IMG/VR virus record: IMGVR_UViG_3300028498_000017
Location: 1 to 37,115 of that record
DNA from: a virus
DNA length: 37,115 bases
Direction: 5' to 3' (one strand)
In this document: piece by piece, positions 31,749-37,115 of the stretch
How the letters are laid out: every line of letters begins with the position of its first letter
Numbering within the stretch: the stretch's first letter is position 1
Translations under genes and position numbers: made by a program
The notes under the pieces: generated by a model
Told to the model about the DNA's origin: nothing
Databases searched by the model: none
The model's input: only the letters and a program-made list of their open reading frames with translations

Positions 31749-32018
31749 ATGGCTTTATACTCTATAACTTACGATCTTGTTAAAAACAGAGACTATGAAC
31801 GTCTGTACAAAGCAATTCGCAGTTTATCTAACAACACATACGCGAAACCTACGGAGTCTCAATGGATAGTGCAATCTGATAAGACTGCCATGCAAATAGT
31901 AGAATTTTTAAGAAATCACGTAGATCACGATGATGTTATATTTGTCATCCAAGTGGATAGAAATTCATGGGCCGCATTACATATGAATAAGAGCGTCGTT
32001 AATTGGTTGAATAATTAG
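31749..32018 (+). CDS. Orphan Cas2-like (SinR/VapD-type fold) protein
   Basis: The 89-residue product starts MALYSITYDLVKNRDYERLY, with the YDL aspartate (Asp9) where Cas2/VapD-fold proteins carry their metal ligand, then a helix (YKAIRSLSN), a WIVQSDKTAMQIVEFLRNHV strand-helix and VIFVIQV. This is the ferredoxin-like pattern of small stand-alone Cas2-like proteins sometimes labelled SinR family. No CRISPR array or cas1 is present. It has GAGGTGAAA upstream and is followed by a strong terminator, so it ends the cI transcript. Nuclease activity cannot be inferred. Confidence 0.72.
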   Translation: MALYSITYDLVKNRDYERLYKAIRSLSNNTYAKPTESQWIVQSDKTAMQIVEFLRNHVDHDDVIFVIQVDRNSWAALHMNKSVVNWLNN

Positions 32019-32050
32019 TCCAAAGCCATACTTCTTGAATCCTACTAAGA

Positions 32051-32075
32051 ACCGCCCTACATGGGCGGTTTTTTT
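32051..32075 (+). terminator. Terminator closing the lysogeny operon
   Basis: ACCGCCC and GGGCGGT form a perfect seven-pair stem around TACAT, followed by a run of T. It separates the cI-HIRAN-Cas2-like transcript from the excision operon. Confidence 0.85.
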
Positions 32076-32201
32076 GTGTCTAAAATTTCATTTTAACAAT
32101 TACTTACAGTTTAATCATCACCGTTAGATTCCTTAAAGTAATGATTATTAGTCTTATAGTAATAAAAAAATAACTATTTCAGCATTTAATTACTTTGGTT
32201 A

Positions 32202-32230
32202 TTGACAGTAATTATAACTATGGTTATTAT
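32202..32230 (+). promoter_or_regulatory. Promoter of the excision/integrase operon with CI-type operator
   Basis: TTGACA (32202-32207), a 17-base spacer and TATTAT (32225-32230) form a near-consensus promoter. The spacer holds ATAAC-TATG-GTTAT (32214-32227), the same operator sequence as at the cI/cro switch. A degenerate site, ATTAC-TTTG-GTTAT (32189-32202), touches the -35 box. This suggests direct repression by CI (or Cro) 2 kb from the switch. Confidence 0.75.
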
Positions 32231-32262
32231 TATATGTATCACATCGACACAGAGTAACCGTT

Positions 32263-32553
32263 ATGAACTCAACCAAAGACTTTCTAGCCAGCATTGGCGT
32301 TATCACCCTATTAGCAATTGGTGCTACTGCAGCAACGGCTGGCGTGCAGTATATCAATCAGGCTTTTGAGCGTCAGGAAGCAGGTCAAGACGCGATGATT
32401 GCCGAACATAAGGCGTATCTAGCCAGCGATGATGACAACTACGTCACCGATCCAATGAACGGCTTTGATGCTGAGGTGTATGAAGCGTCTGAGCAAGCCA
32501 AGACAGCGCGTCACGCTAATCTTTTTATATCTAATGCGTATGGGAGAGATTAA
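32263..32553 (+). CDS. Small protein with N-terminal membrane helix
   Basis: The 96-residue product has a hydrophobic segment at about 9-30 (SIGVITLLAIGATAATAGV) that acts as anchor or signal, followed by an acidic, helical body. No lipobox is seen. It is first in the CI-controlled operon, 32 bp after the -10 box. Function unknown. Confidence 0.65.
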   Translation: MNSTKDFLASIGVITLLAIGATAATAGVQYINQAFERQEAGQDAMIAEHKAYLASDDDNYVTDPMNGFDAEVYEASEQAKTARHANLFISNAYGRD

Positions 32554-32555
32554 CG

Positions 32556-32753
32556 ATGGCTGATGATATCGATTTAGCTAGTGAGCGCATAGACGCTGAG
32601 ATGCAAGCTCGCCTGCGCGTACTACCAACATTTAATACTGCATCGCTGAATGAATGCCAAGACTGCGGTGAAGAAATCCCAAGCAAGAGACGCGCCATTG
32701 GTGGCGTTAAACGTTGCGTTGATTGTCAGAACCATTTTGAAGGACGGAGATAA
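32556..32753 (+). CDS. TraR/DksA-type zinc finger protein
   Basis: The 65-residue product carries the C4 zinc finger CQDCGEEIPSKRRAI, then RCVDCQNHF, of the TraR/DksA family. Small phage and plasmid members bind the secondary channel of RNA polymerase without ppGpp and alter promoter choice. Short length and an N-terminal acidic helix (DDIDLASERIDAEMQ) fit TraR. It lies 2 bp after the preceding gene. Confidence 0.88.
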   Translation: MADDIDLASERIDAEMQARLRVLPTFNTASLNECQDCGEEIPSKRRAIGGVKRCVDCQNHFEGRR

Positions 32754-32755
32754 TT

Positions 32756-33115
32756 ATGGATAACGATATTTTAAAGCTTCTTCATCAAATGGGTATAACA
32801 CCGCTTGATTGGGTAGACGCAAAGCAGTTTGCTGAATTAACTGGCATTGATGAAAAGAAGCTCACTCACCGTAAGCAACACTGGCCAGAAAACGTTGTTT
32901 GGATGAAAGAAACTGGTAACCTGTATTATTCAATAAGAGGATATAACAAGTGGATGACGCAGCAGGCAGACATACGTTACCGCAAGGCGTGCGGCTTAGA
33001 TCGGGGCGCATCCAGATCTACTTTAGCCGAAACGGTAGCTCCCATCACGTCACGCTCCCACACCCAGTCACTGCGGAAGGCATCAAAGCAGCTGCTAAGA
33101 TTAGACGCGACTTAA
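32756..33115 (+). CDS. Excisionase-like protein, overlaps integrase start
   Basis: The first 65 residues (PLDWVDAKQFAELTGIDEKK, then HWPENVVWMKETGNLYYSIR) form a winged-helix excisionase-like domain that should bend DNA at attR and tip the integrase towards excision. After residue 65 the frame runs for 55 codons over the integrase start in another frame, giving a Ser/Thr/Arg-rich tail of doubtful function. Position before int and size of the core support the call. GGAG lies 7 bases upstream. Confidence 0.75.
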   Translation: MDNDILKLLHQMGITPLDWVDAKQFAELTGIDEKKLTHRKQHWPENVVWMKETGNLYYSIRGYNKWMTQQADIRYRKACGLDRGASRSTLAETVAPITSRSHTQSLRKASKQLLRLDAT

Positions 33116-34104
33116 TCACCAAGGCTGAATGGGGCGTGCTCACAGAAGCAGATCTCGCCAGCGCTAAGGGTAAAATAGTTAATGATGATAGTGTCATCGT
33201 TGGTGATGGCGCTTTATTCCAAGAAATCGCCCAAAAGTATCTGAAGCACTGTGAAGCCAATACCGACTCCAAAAAAGACTACGTGAGTGCATTGAACAAG
33301 CATTGGATGCCTGAAATGGCACTGATACCCATTCACGAAATAACGTCTGACCTAATACGTGACATCATCTCTGACATTAACTTCAAGTCTGACAAGACCT
33401 TTAATAATTGCCTAGTACCACTGCGCGGTGTCTTTGAAAAAGCCATTGAGCTTCGATTAATCACACCTGCAGAAAACCCCATGGCCATGATTAAGAATAA
33501 AAAGGTGCAATCAGGACTACCTGATCCATTCACCCGTGATGAAATGAATGCCTTACTAAATTGGTTGGATAAGAACTTGGCAGATAAGGACCATTTTTAT
33601 TATTGGTATTTTGAAGTAGCGTTTTGGACTGGATGTCGTCCTAGTGAGCTGAACGCTCTAAGATGGAAGGATATTGACTGGTTCAACGGCTCAGTGATCA
33701 TTAATAAAAGCCGTGTGCGCGGCGTTGAGAAGCAAGTTACCAAAACTCATACAGCGCGTGAAGTATATTTGAATGACCGCTCGAAGCGTGCATTTGAAGC
33801 ACTGGACGCTATGAAGCTGAGTGAAGACTATGTGATGATATGTCCAGAAACGAATGAGCCTTTCTACAATGAAAAGCCTGCCCGTATGCGCTTGATTGAA
33901 GCAATGAAGTCTACGAGGGTGAGACATCGCCCAGCATATAATGCCAGACACACCTATGCCACAATGCTACTCATGTCAGACGTGAATCCCGTATTTGTCG
34001 CTAACCAGTTGGGCCATAGCTTACAGATGCTAATTAAGCGATATGGTCGTTGGCTGCATGGTGATCAGAATAAGCTTGAGATATCCAAACTGACAACCGA
34101 CTGA
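32950..34104 (+). CDS. int: Tyrosine-family integrase
   Basis: The 384-residue product starts with GTG at 32950, nine bases after AGAGG. Residues 8-60 (LPQGVRLRSGRIQIYFSRNG) form the Min27/DUF3596-type arm-binding domain, followed by a core-binding domain (about 80-165). The catalytic domain shows Arg230 (GCRPSELNAL), Arg333-His334 (YNARHTYATM), LGHS and Tyr365 (IKRYGRW). Box II has Tyr in place of the first His, a known variant. It integrates the phage at the 3' end of ssrA. The gene lies almost 3 kb from attR, as cargo has been placed between them. Confidence 0.94.
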   Translation: MDDAAGRHTLPQGVRLRSGRIQIYFSRNGSSHHVTLPHPVTAEGIKAAAKIRRDLITKAEWGVLTEADLASAKGKIVNDDSVIVGDGALFQEIAQKYLKHCEANTDSKKDYVSALNKHWMPEMALIPIHEITSDLIRDIISDINFKSDKTFNNCLVPLRGVFEKAIELRLITPAENPMAMIKNKKVQSGLPDPFTRDEMNALLNWLDKNLADKDHFYYWYFEVAFWTGCRPSELNALRWKDIDWFNGSVIINKSRVRGVEKQVTKTHTAREVYLNDRSKRAFEALDAMKLSEDYVMICPETNEPFYNEKPARMRLIEAMKSTRVRHRPAYNARHTYATMLLMSDVNPVFVANQLGHSLQMLIKRYGRWLHGDQNKLEISKLTTD

Positions 34105-34394
34105 CATGTTCTTGTTAGCCGTTCACATTAAACAAAAAGCCTTTCACCCTACTATTAATTTGCATTTGTACAACTATATTTAAGAACTTGACGTAAATTA
34201 TAGATGCTTATTAATATTGCTAAAATCTTACTAATCAGTTAAATTTGATGAACATTTTTTTACTGTGTCATCATGAAAGACTAATGATTATCAGTTTTAT
34301 TTTAGATTTCAATGAAGAAGTGAACTTGAAGATACAGCAATTGGATTGGTACATGTATCTTCAAGCTTTGGATTGGAATTAAATAAGGACTTTT
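34105..34394. other. AT-rich gap between integrase and cargo
   Basis: No open frame with a ribosome site is seen on either strand. The gap holds the cargo promoter (34188-34217). No clear terminator after int is visible, so int transcription may continue into the cargo. Confidence 0.5.
34188..34217 (+). promoter_or_regulatory. Putative cargo operon promoter
   Basis: TTGACG (34188-34193), an 18-base spacer and TAATAT (34212-34217) resemble a sigma-70 promoter about 175 bp before the first cargo gene. No ATAAC-N4-GTTAT operator is present, so the cargo should be active in the lysogen. Confidence 0.5.
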
Positions 34395-34700
34395 ATGAAA
34401 AAAATATCTGCTATTTTGTTATGTGGAATGATCTCTCTTAGCGCTTCGGCGTCAGATTTAGAGGACTTAGCTAAGGATGGTTACGGTGTTATAGATGAAA
34501 CATCTGTGACGGATAACAGCTTCAATGGCTGCGACCATGGCAAAGTAATTGCGTTCGACAATGGATTAAAATTCAAGTGTTCAGAATATAATTACCATTA
34601 TAGTTATAATCCAGATGTGTATATATTGAAGCATGTTCAATACAACGACTACAAAGTAGTTATAGATGATGAAGAGTTTGAAGGCTCTTTGGGGAGGTAG
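34395..34700 (+). CDS. Small exported protein, cargo gene 1
   Basis: The 101-residue product has a signal peptide (MKKISAILLCGMISLSASAS, cleavage near 19-20) and a short mature domain with two cysteines (GCDHGK, FKCSEY) that may form a disulfide, followed by a tyrosine-rich strand (YNYHYSYNPDVYILKHVQYN). Proteins like this occur in Moraxellaceae phages, to my memory without known role. AAGGA lies 7 bases before the start. Periplasmic location suggests lysogenic conversion or superinfection exclusion. Confidence 0.7.
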   Translation: MKKISAILLCGMISLSASASDLEDLAKDGYGVIDETSVTDNSFNGCDHGKVIAFDNGLKFKCSEYNYHYSYNPDVYILKHVQYNDYKVVIDDEEFEGSLGR

Positions 34701-34704
34701 CTTT

Positions 34705-34926
34705 ATGAAGATGCTATTCCTCGTCATGTTGGCACTACCTATCTTGGCATGTAGCAATGATCCTAATAGCGAGCCTAAATATGGCGATTCGGGTTTACCT
34801 GCTAATTGTAAGGCATACATCCAAGTTAGCGTGGATGCGTGGCGTGCTGGTCAATATGAAACAGAAGAAACTATGAATGCGATAGAAAGAAATTGTGGAA
34901 CCTATGGCGACTTATGGAATGAATAA
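34705..34926 (+). CDS. Small lipoprotein, cargo gene 2
   Basis: The ATG at 34705 follows GGGGAGG; longer frames from 34666 are unlikely. The 73-residue product has a lipoprotein signal ending LPILAC, so the mature protein is an acylated Cys followed by SNDPNSEPK. The body has two more cysteines (NCKAYI, NCGTYG) and a helix (QVSVDAWRAGQYETEETMNA). It starts 4 bp after gene 1. Function unknown. Confidence 0.75.
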   Translation: MKMLFLVMLALPILACSNDPNSEPKYGDSGLPANCKAYIQVSVDAWRAGQYETEETMNAIERNCGTYGDLWNE

Positions 34927-34947
34927 CTCATGAAAAGAGCTTCAACT

Positions 34948-35241
34948 ATGCATAAACTAATACTGGCCGCATCGCTCTCTATATTTGCGATGTCATCCAA
35001 TGCTGCCGTCACTACAATCGATAACCCCTTCAAAAGCAACACAGTTTTAAAAGAGCCTGTCGAAGTAGATCATCCATTATTTGCAAAAGGCTCTGGTGGT
35101 TCTCAATGTAAGGGCCTACCTAGTACTTGTGGCCAAATGGTTAACTGTGAGCAAGCTAAGCAGGCATTGAAGTGTGGTAATAAGCGACTAGATCGTGACA
35201 AGGATGGTGTGCCATGCGAATCGATATGCCCAGGTGGTTAA
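34948..35241 (+). CDS. Exported Excalibur-domain protein, cargo gene 3
   Basis: The ATG at 34948 (MHKLILAASLSIFAMSSNAA) is preferred because the signal peptide begins there; an ATG at 34930 adds six residues. The C-terminal half is an Excalibur domain: CKGLPSTCGQMVNCEQA, then LDRDKDGVPCESIC, with the DxDxDG calcium-binding loop and paired cysteines. Excalibur domains occur on secreted proteins, often with nucleases. Here it stands almost alone, as a small periplasmic protein. The gene ends inside the next one. Confidence 0.85.
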   Translation: MHKLILAASLSIFAMSSNAAVTTIDNPFKSNTVLKEPVEVDHPLFAKGSGGSQCKGLPSTCGQMVNCEQAKQALKCGNKRLDRDKDGVPCESICPGG

Positions 35242-35615
35242 TTAGCATCTTTGTCTTACCTTTGATTGCATGCTCTCCTGCTCAAGACGATAGCCATAAG
35301 TTTGTTTCTGGCGATGTTGCGGTGCATGAAGTGTTCTGGGCCGTTGATCATGATACACCCTACCCGTTTACGACATCGGGTGAGATCTCTTGTGTCTATT
35401 ATCCAGAGTTTGGCACTGAGGTGTATTTTGAACCTGCAGGCTATAGTGAAGACTCGTCCATTGGTACGCCTCTTAATAAGGCCGCTGCTAAATCTCTGAA
35501 GCGTGACGACATGACTCCAAACGTGCCTTATAGCATTAAGAAAGGTGCCGACTTGAGTGAGGCCGTGCAGGTTGGGTTAAAGGTGTGTGATGAAATGCTT
35601 GAAGATGGTAATTAA
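35214..35615 (+). CDS. Lipoprotein, DUF2511-like, cargo gene 4
   Basis: The ATG at 35214 follows AAGGA by nine bases and lies within the end of the Excalibur gene (28 bp overlap). The 133-residue product has a lipoprotein signal ending LPLIAC. The mature part (YPFTTSGEISCVYY, then a C-terminal LKVCDEML) recalls the DUF2511/YebY family, in which WPF-type and C-terminal Cys segments recur; this match is from memory. Its overlap suggests it works with the Excalibur protein. Confidence 0.7.
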   Translation: MRIDMPRWLISIFVLPLIACSPAQDDSHKFVSGDVAVHEVFWAVDHDTPYPFTTSGEISCVYYPEFGTEVYFEPAGYSEDSSIGTPLNKAAAKSLKRDDMTPNVPYSIKKGADLSEAVQVGLKVCDEMLEDGN

Positions 35616-35639
35616 GGATTGTTTAAGCCAAATAAGGAT

Positions 35640-35666
35640 ATGAATATGAGTCAATACAATGGGTAG
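35640..35666 (+). CDS. 8-codon leader frame before the two-gene cassette
   Basis: ATG at 35640 follows AAGGA closely (35632-35636) and a second ATG at 35646 is better spaced. The frame encodes MNMSQYNG and stops at 35664-35666, overlapping the start of the next gene (ATGGGTAG). It may be a leader that couples translation, or the true N-terminus of the next protein separated by a one-base frameshift. Confidence 0.4.
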   Translation: MNMSQYNG

Positions 35667-36162
35667 TAGTAGAAATTATAATCTAGACGCAGATGCGTTA
35701 AATCATTATGTAGATATAGATAAAACTATAGATAGCGATGTAGTTTTCAAGCACTATCCGCGTGTATCAAAACGTACTCCCACTGGTTATCATCAATGGA
35801 AAAGCACCTATATCTTATCCAGCAACGATACGGTAGATAACTTATACCTTACTCTTAAATCGATGCGCAATATCGATTATGAATATCATTCATTTTTACT
35901 ATCTTATAGGCATAAGGGTGTTGAAAATTTTATATATCATCTAGAAGTATATCCAGATTATGAAATGAGTCACAGAGAGCCTAATGGCGAGAGTATTTTC
36001 GGCTCTCATATTCATCATTTAATGCGGAAAGTAGTTCCAGCTAGACCTGATGGTTACATTAACTTTACATGGTATGAATGGTTAGAATACTTTAACCAAC
36101 AGACAAATATAACCATCAATGCTAAAGTAATATCAGCATTTGATGGGGAGCTAGACTTATGA
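35659..36162 (+). CDS. Two-gene cassette, first protein (unknown, HIH-motif)
   Basis: The 167-residue product from the ATG at 35659 lacks a ribosome site of its own and probably depends on the 8-codon frame that overlaps it. The protein is rich in Tyr and His. Its core is FIYHLEVYPDYEMSHREPNG (about 95-114) followed by FGSHIHHLM, an arrangement reminiscent of DUF6978/TumE-like proteins (HREPNG ... G-x-HIH), which occur in toxin-antitoxin-type pairs. That likeness is from memory and weak. The end overlaps the next gene by four bases (ATGA). AT-rich sequence suggests recent acquisition. No signal peptide, so it is cytoplasmic. Confidence 0.65.
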   Translation: MGSSRNYNLDADALNHYVDIDKTIDSDVVFKHYPRVSKRTPTGYHQWKSTYILSSNDTVDNLYLTLKSMRNIDYEYHSFLLSYRHKGVENFIYHLEVYPDYEMSHREPNGESIFGSHIHHLMRKVVPARPDGYINFTWYEWLEYFNQQTNITINAKVISAFDGELDL

Positions 36163-36863
36163 TGACTCTAAATAAGAGCGGATTTTTGCAGCAAGGATTT
36201 CATATCCGTGAGTCTGAAAACCACTTGGCTGTTACTACCCCGCAGACTTTTATTAGTGGTGATCCTGCTAAGTTTTGGGTAATACAAGACTTTGAAGACC
36301 TATTGTTTAATGACTATGGGTTTTCCCAAAATGCGTTGGGCTTATCTTTACCAAACCCAGATAAAACAGATGAGGTAATTAAATCCACTCTTGAAAAGTT
36401 GGACTCTAAAATATCTTTTGATGGTTTTGCTCTAACTCGAAAAGTCAAACAAGAGCAAGTTGGAGTTGCTATGGGTGAGTTTCTAAACCTATACGCCATG
36501 TTAACTAGCTATCAACCGAAAAATATAGCACAACAGGATGTTATGGCTATTTTAGACAATATTCTTATTTATCTAAATCGCAAATACAGTACTGTAGAAA
36601 GAGATGTAAAGCTGAAAGGGTTTTCTGGTAGTAAACATAAATTTTCTTTTCAGGCAGATGACACGTTAATTGATTTTGCTACGCCTAGCAGTAAAAGCAC
36701 AGGGGCTCTATTGCGTAAAATACAAGACGTCAAGGCCATATATGAAGATTTTGAGTTTAGCGTAATACTTGATGATACCAATAAGGTTAGTTTTGAAAAA
36801 GAGAGTAGTATTCTTTCAACTATTGGAAGTGTTACCCCATACAGTTTAGTTGCAGCCGCCTAA
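36159..36863 (+). CDS. Two-gene cassette, second protein (DUF1828/DUF1829-like)
   Basis: The 234-residue cytoplasmic product starts with a region (GFHIRESENHLAVTTPQTFI, DPAKFWVIQDFEDLLFNDYG) resembling the DUF1828 pattern of a strand pair followed by a 'display' segment with conserved D/E. The second half (DDTLIDFATPSSKSTGALLR, about 166-185) recalls DUF1829. Such proteins often sit beside small partners in toxin-antitoxin or defence-like pairs. It overlaps the first gene by four bases and is followed by a strong terminator, so the pair ends the cargo operon. Function is not known; family call from memory. Confidence 0.65.
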   Translation: MMTLNKSGFLQQGFHIRESENHLAVTTPQTFISGDPAKFWVIQDFEDLLFNDYGFSQNALGLSLPNPDKTDEVIKSTLEKLDSKISFDGFALTRKVKQEQVGVAMGEFLNLYAMLTSYQPKNIAQQDVMAILDNILIYLNRKYSTVERDVKLKGFSGSKHKFSFQADDTLIDFATPSSKSTGALLRKIQDVKAIYEDFEFSVILDDTNKVSFEKESSILSTIGSVTPYSLVAAA

Positions 36864-36878
36864 ACTGTATCAAACACT

Positions 36879-36918
36879 GAACAATAAAAAACCCACTATA
36901 AGGTGGGTTTTTTATTGT
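36879..36918. terminator. Bidirectional terminator ending the cargo operon
   Basis: AACAATAAAAAACCCAC and GTGGGTTTTTTATTGTT pair perfectly over 17 bases around a six-base loop, with long T-runs in both directions. It isolates cargo transcription from ssrA. Confidence 0.9.
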
Positions 36919-37002
36919 TCAGTTAATAAACCACTTACCCTAATAGTAAACTTAGAACCACTGTACAAAAATGGATAGCGACATACTCTTGCCAGCCAAT
37001 CG

Positions 37003-37018
37003 TGTCAAAATCATGTCA
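37003..37018 (+). repeat. Putative integrase arm-type site, right end
   Basis: TGTCAAAATCATGTCA repeats the motif at 152-168 with one base missing, in the same orientation, 44 bp inside attR. It probably serves the integrase or its accessory proteins. Confidence 0.45.
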
Positions 37019-37019
37019 T

Positions 37020-37050
37020 AAAAAAAGCCAGCCACCTAAGTGACTGACTT
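37020..37050 (-). terminator. Phage-supplied terminator for ssrA
   Basis: On the minus strand AGTCAGTCAC and GTGGCTGGCT pair over ten bases (some G:T) around TTAG, followed by seven T. It is 14 bp downstream of the tmRNA 3' end inside phage DNA, so it would replace the host terminator that integration moved to the other side. Confidence 0.75.
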
Positions 37051-37061
37051 TATTTAAAATA

Positions 37062-37090
37062 TTTGGTGGAGATGGCGGGAGTTGAACCCG
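37062..37090. repeat. attR: attR core repeat (29 bp)
   Basis: Identical to 21-49. The tmRNA 3' end with CCA lies at 37064-37090 on the minus strand and continues rightwards, so this junction restores a full ssrA end. Confidence 0.9.
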
Positions 37091-37115
37091 CGTCCGCCAG
37101 CATTACGCTCATGAA
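37064..37115 (-). ncRNA. ssrA: tmRNA 3' end, partial (runs off window)
   Basis: On the minus strand the sequence GGACGCGGGTTCAACTCCCG followed by CCATCTCCACCA is the highly conserved T-arm and acceptor end of tmRNA. The CCA is encoded. tmRNA frees stalled ribosomes. The 5' part lies outside the window. The T-arm (GCGGG/CCCGC) is intact. Confidence 0.88.

Noticed and set aside
31749-32018. CRISPR-Cas adaptation module
   Set aside because: Only a Cas2-like fold is present; no cas1, leader or repeats occur in the window.
1-37115. Insertion sequences or transposases
   Set aside because: No DDE or Y1 transposase-like protein and no terminal inverted repeats with target duplication were seen; the only element boundaries are the att repeats.

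Overview
This window is a complete, apparently intact temperate siphophage (lambda/HK97-like) prophage of about 37.0 kb. It lies between two 29-bp direct repeats (21-49 and 37062-37090) that are copies of the 3' end of the tmRNA gene ssrA, read on the minus strand. The right copy continues into further tmRNA sequence at the window edge, so ssrA keeps its 3' end there, and the left copy is a detached remnant. Gene content, the AT-leaning composition and the style of the small proteins suggest a gammaproteobacterial host of the Moraxellaceae, most likely Psychrobacter. That host call is an inference, because almost no chromosomal sequence is visible.

From left to right (most genes are on the minus strand, so transcription runs right to left): lysis genes (GH108 endolysin, two small membrane proteins, 173-1594); tail tip and fibres (J-, I-, K-, L- and M-like proteins, an S74-type fibre and two small tip accessory genes, 1647-10012); the tape measure protein (10002-13226) with an embedded M23-like peptidase whose motifs are in permuted order; a moron-like unit with its own promoter and terminator (13252-14272); a G/GT-type tail chaperone pair read by a -1 frameshift (14279-14931); tail tube and head-tail joining proteins (15001-17331); two paralogous small proteins; HK97-type capsid, ClpP-like protease and portal; terminase large and small subunits; an HNH nuclease; an aberrant tRNA; and then small early genes, a DUF1064 nuclease, a DUF1376-type replication protein that carries a 12-bp-periodic iteron array (candidate origin), a Rha/KilAC-type regulator, a CII-like protein and a Cro-like protein.

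The immunity switch lies at 30065-30189, where divergent cI and cro promoters each hold an ATAAC-N4-GTTAT operator inside a 17-bp spacer. A third promoter of the same design lies 2 kb away (32202-32230), in front of the operon ending in the excisionase-like gene and integrase. This suggests that one repressor holds both the lytic and the excision transcripts off. Between these, on the plus strand, are a membrane-anchored HIRAN protein and an orphan Cas2-like protein.

Between the integrase and attR is a 2.5-kb plus-strand cargo region. It holds four small exported or lipoprotein genes (one Excalibur domain, one DUF2511-like) followed by an overlapping two-gene cassette (35659-36863) of unknown function, whose second product resembles DUF1828/DUF1829-type proteins. 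That cassette is the best candidate here for an undescribed phage-borne defence or toxin-antitoxin-like system. All homology statements come from reading the sequence and from memory of families; no database search was run.
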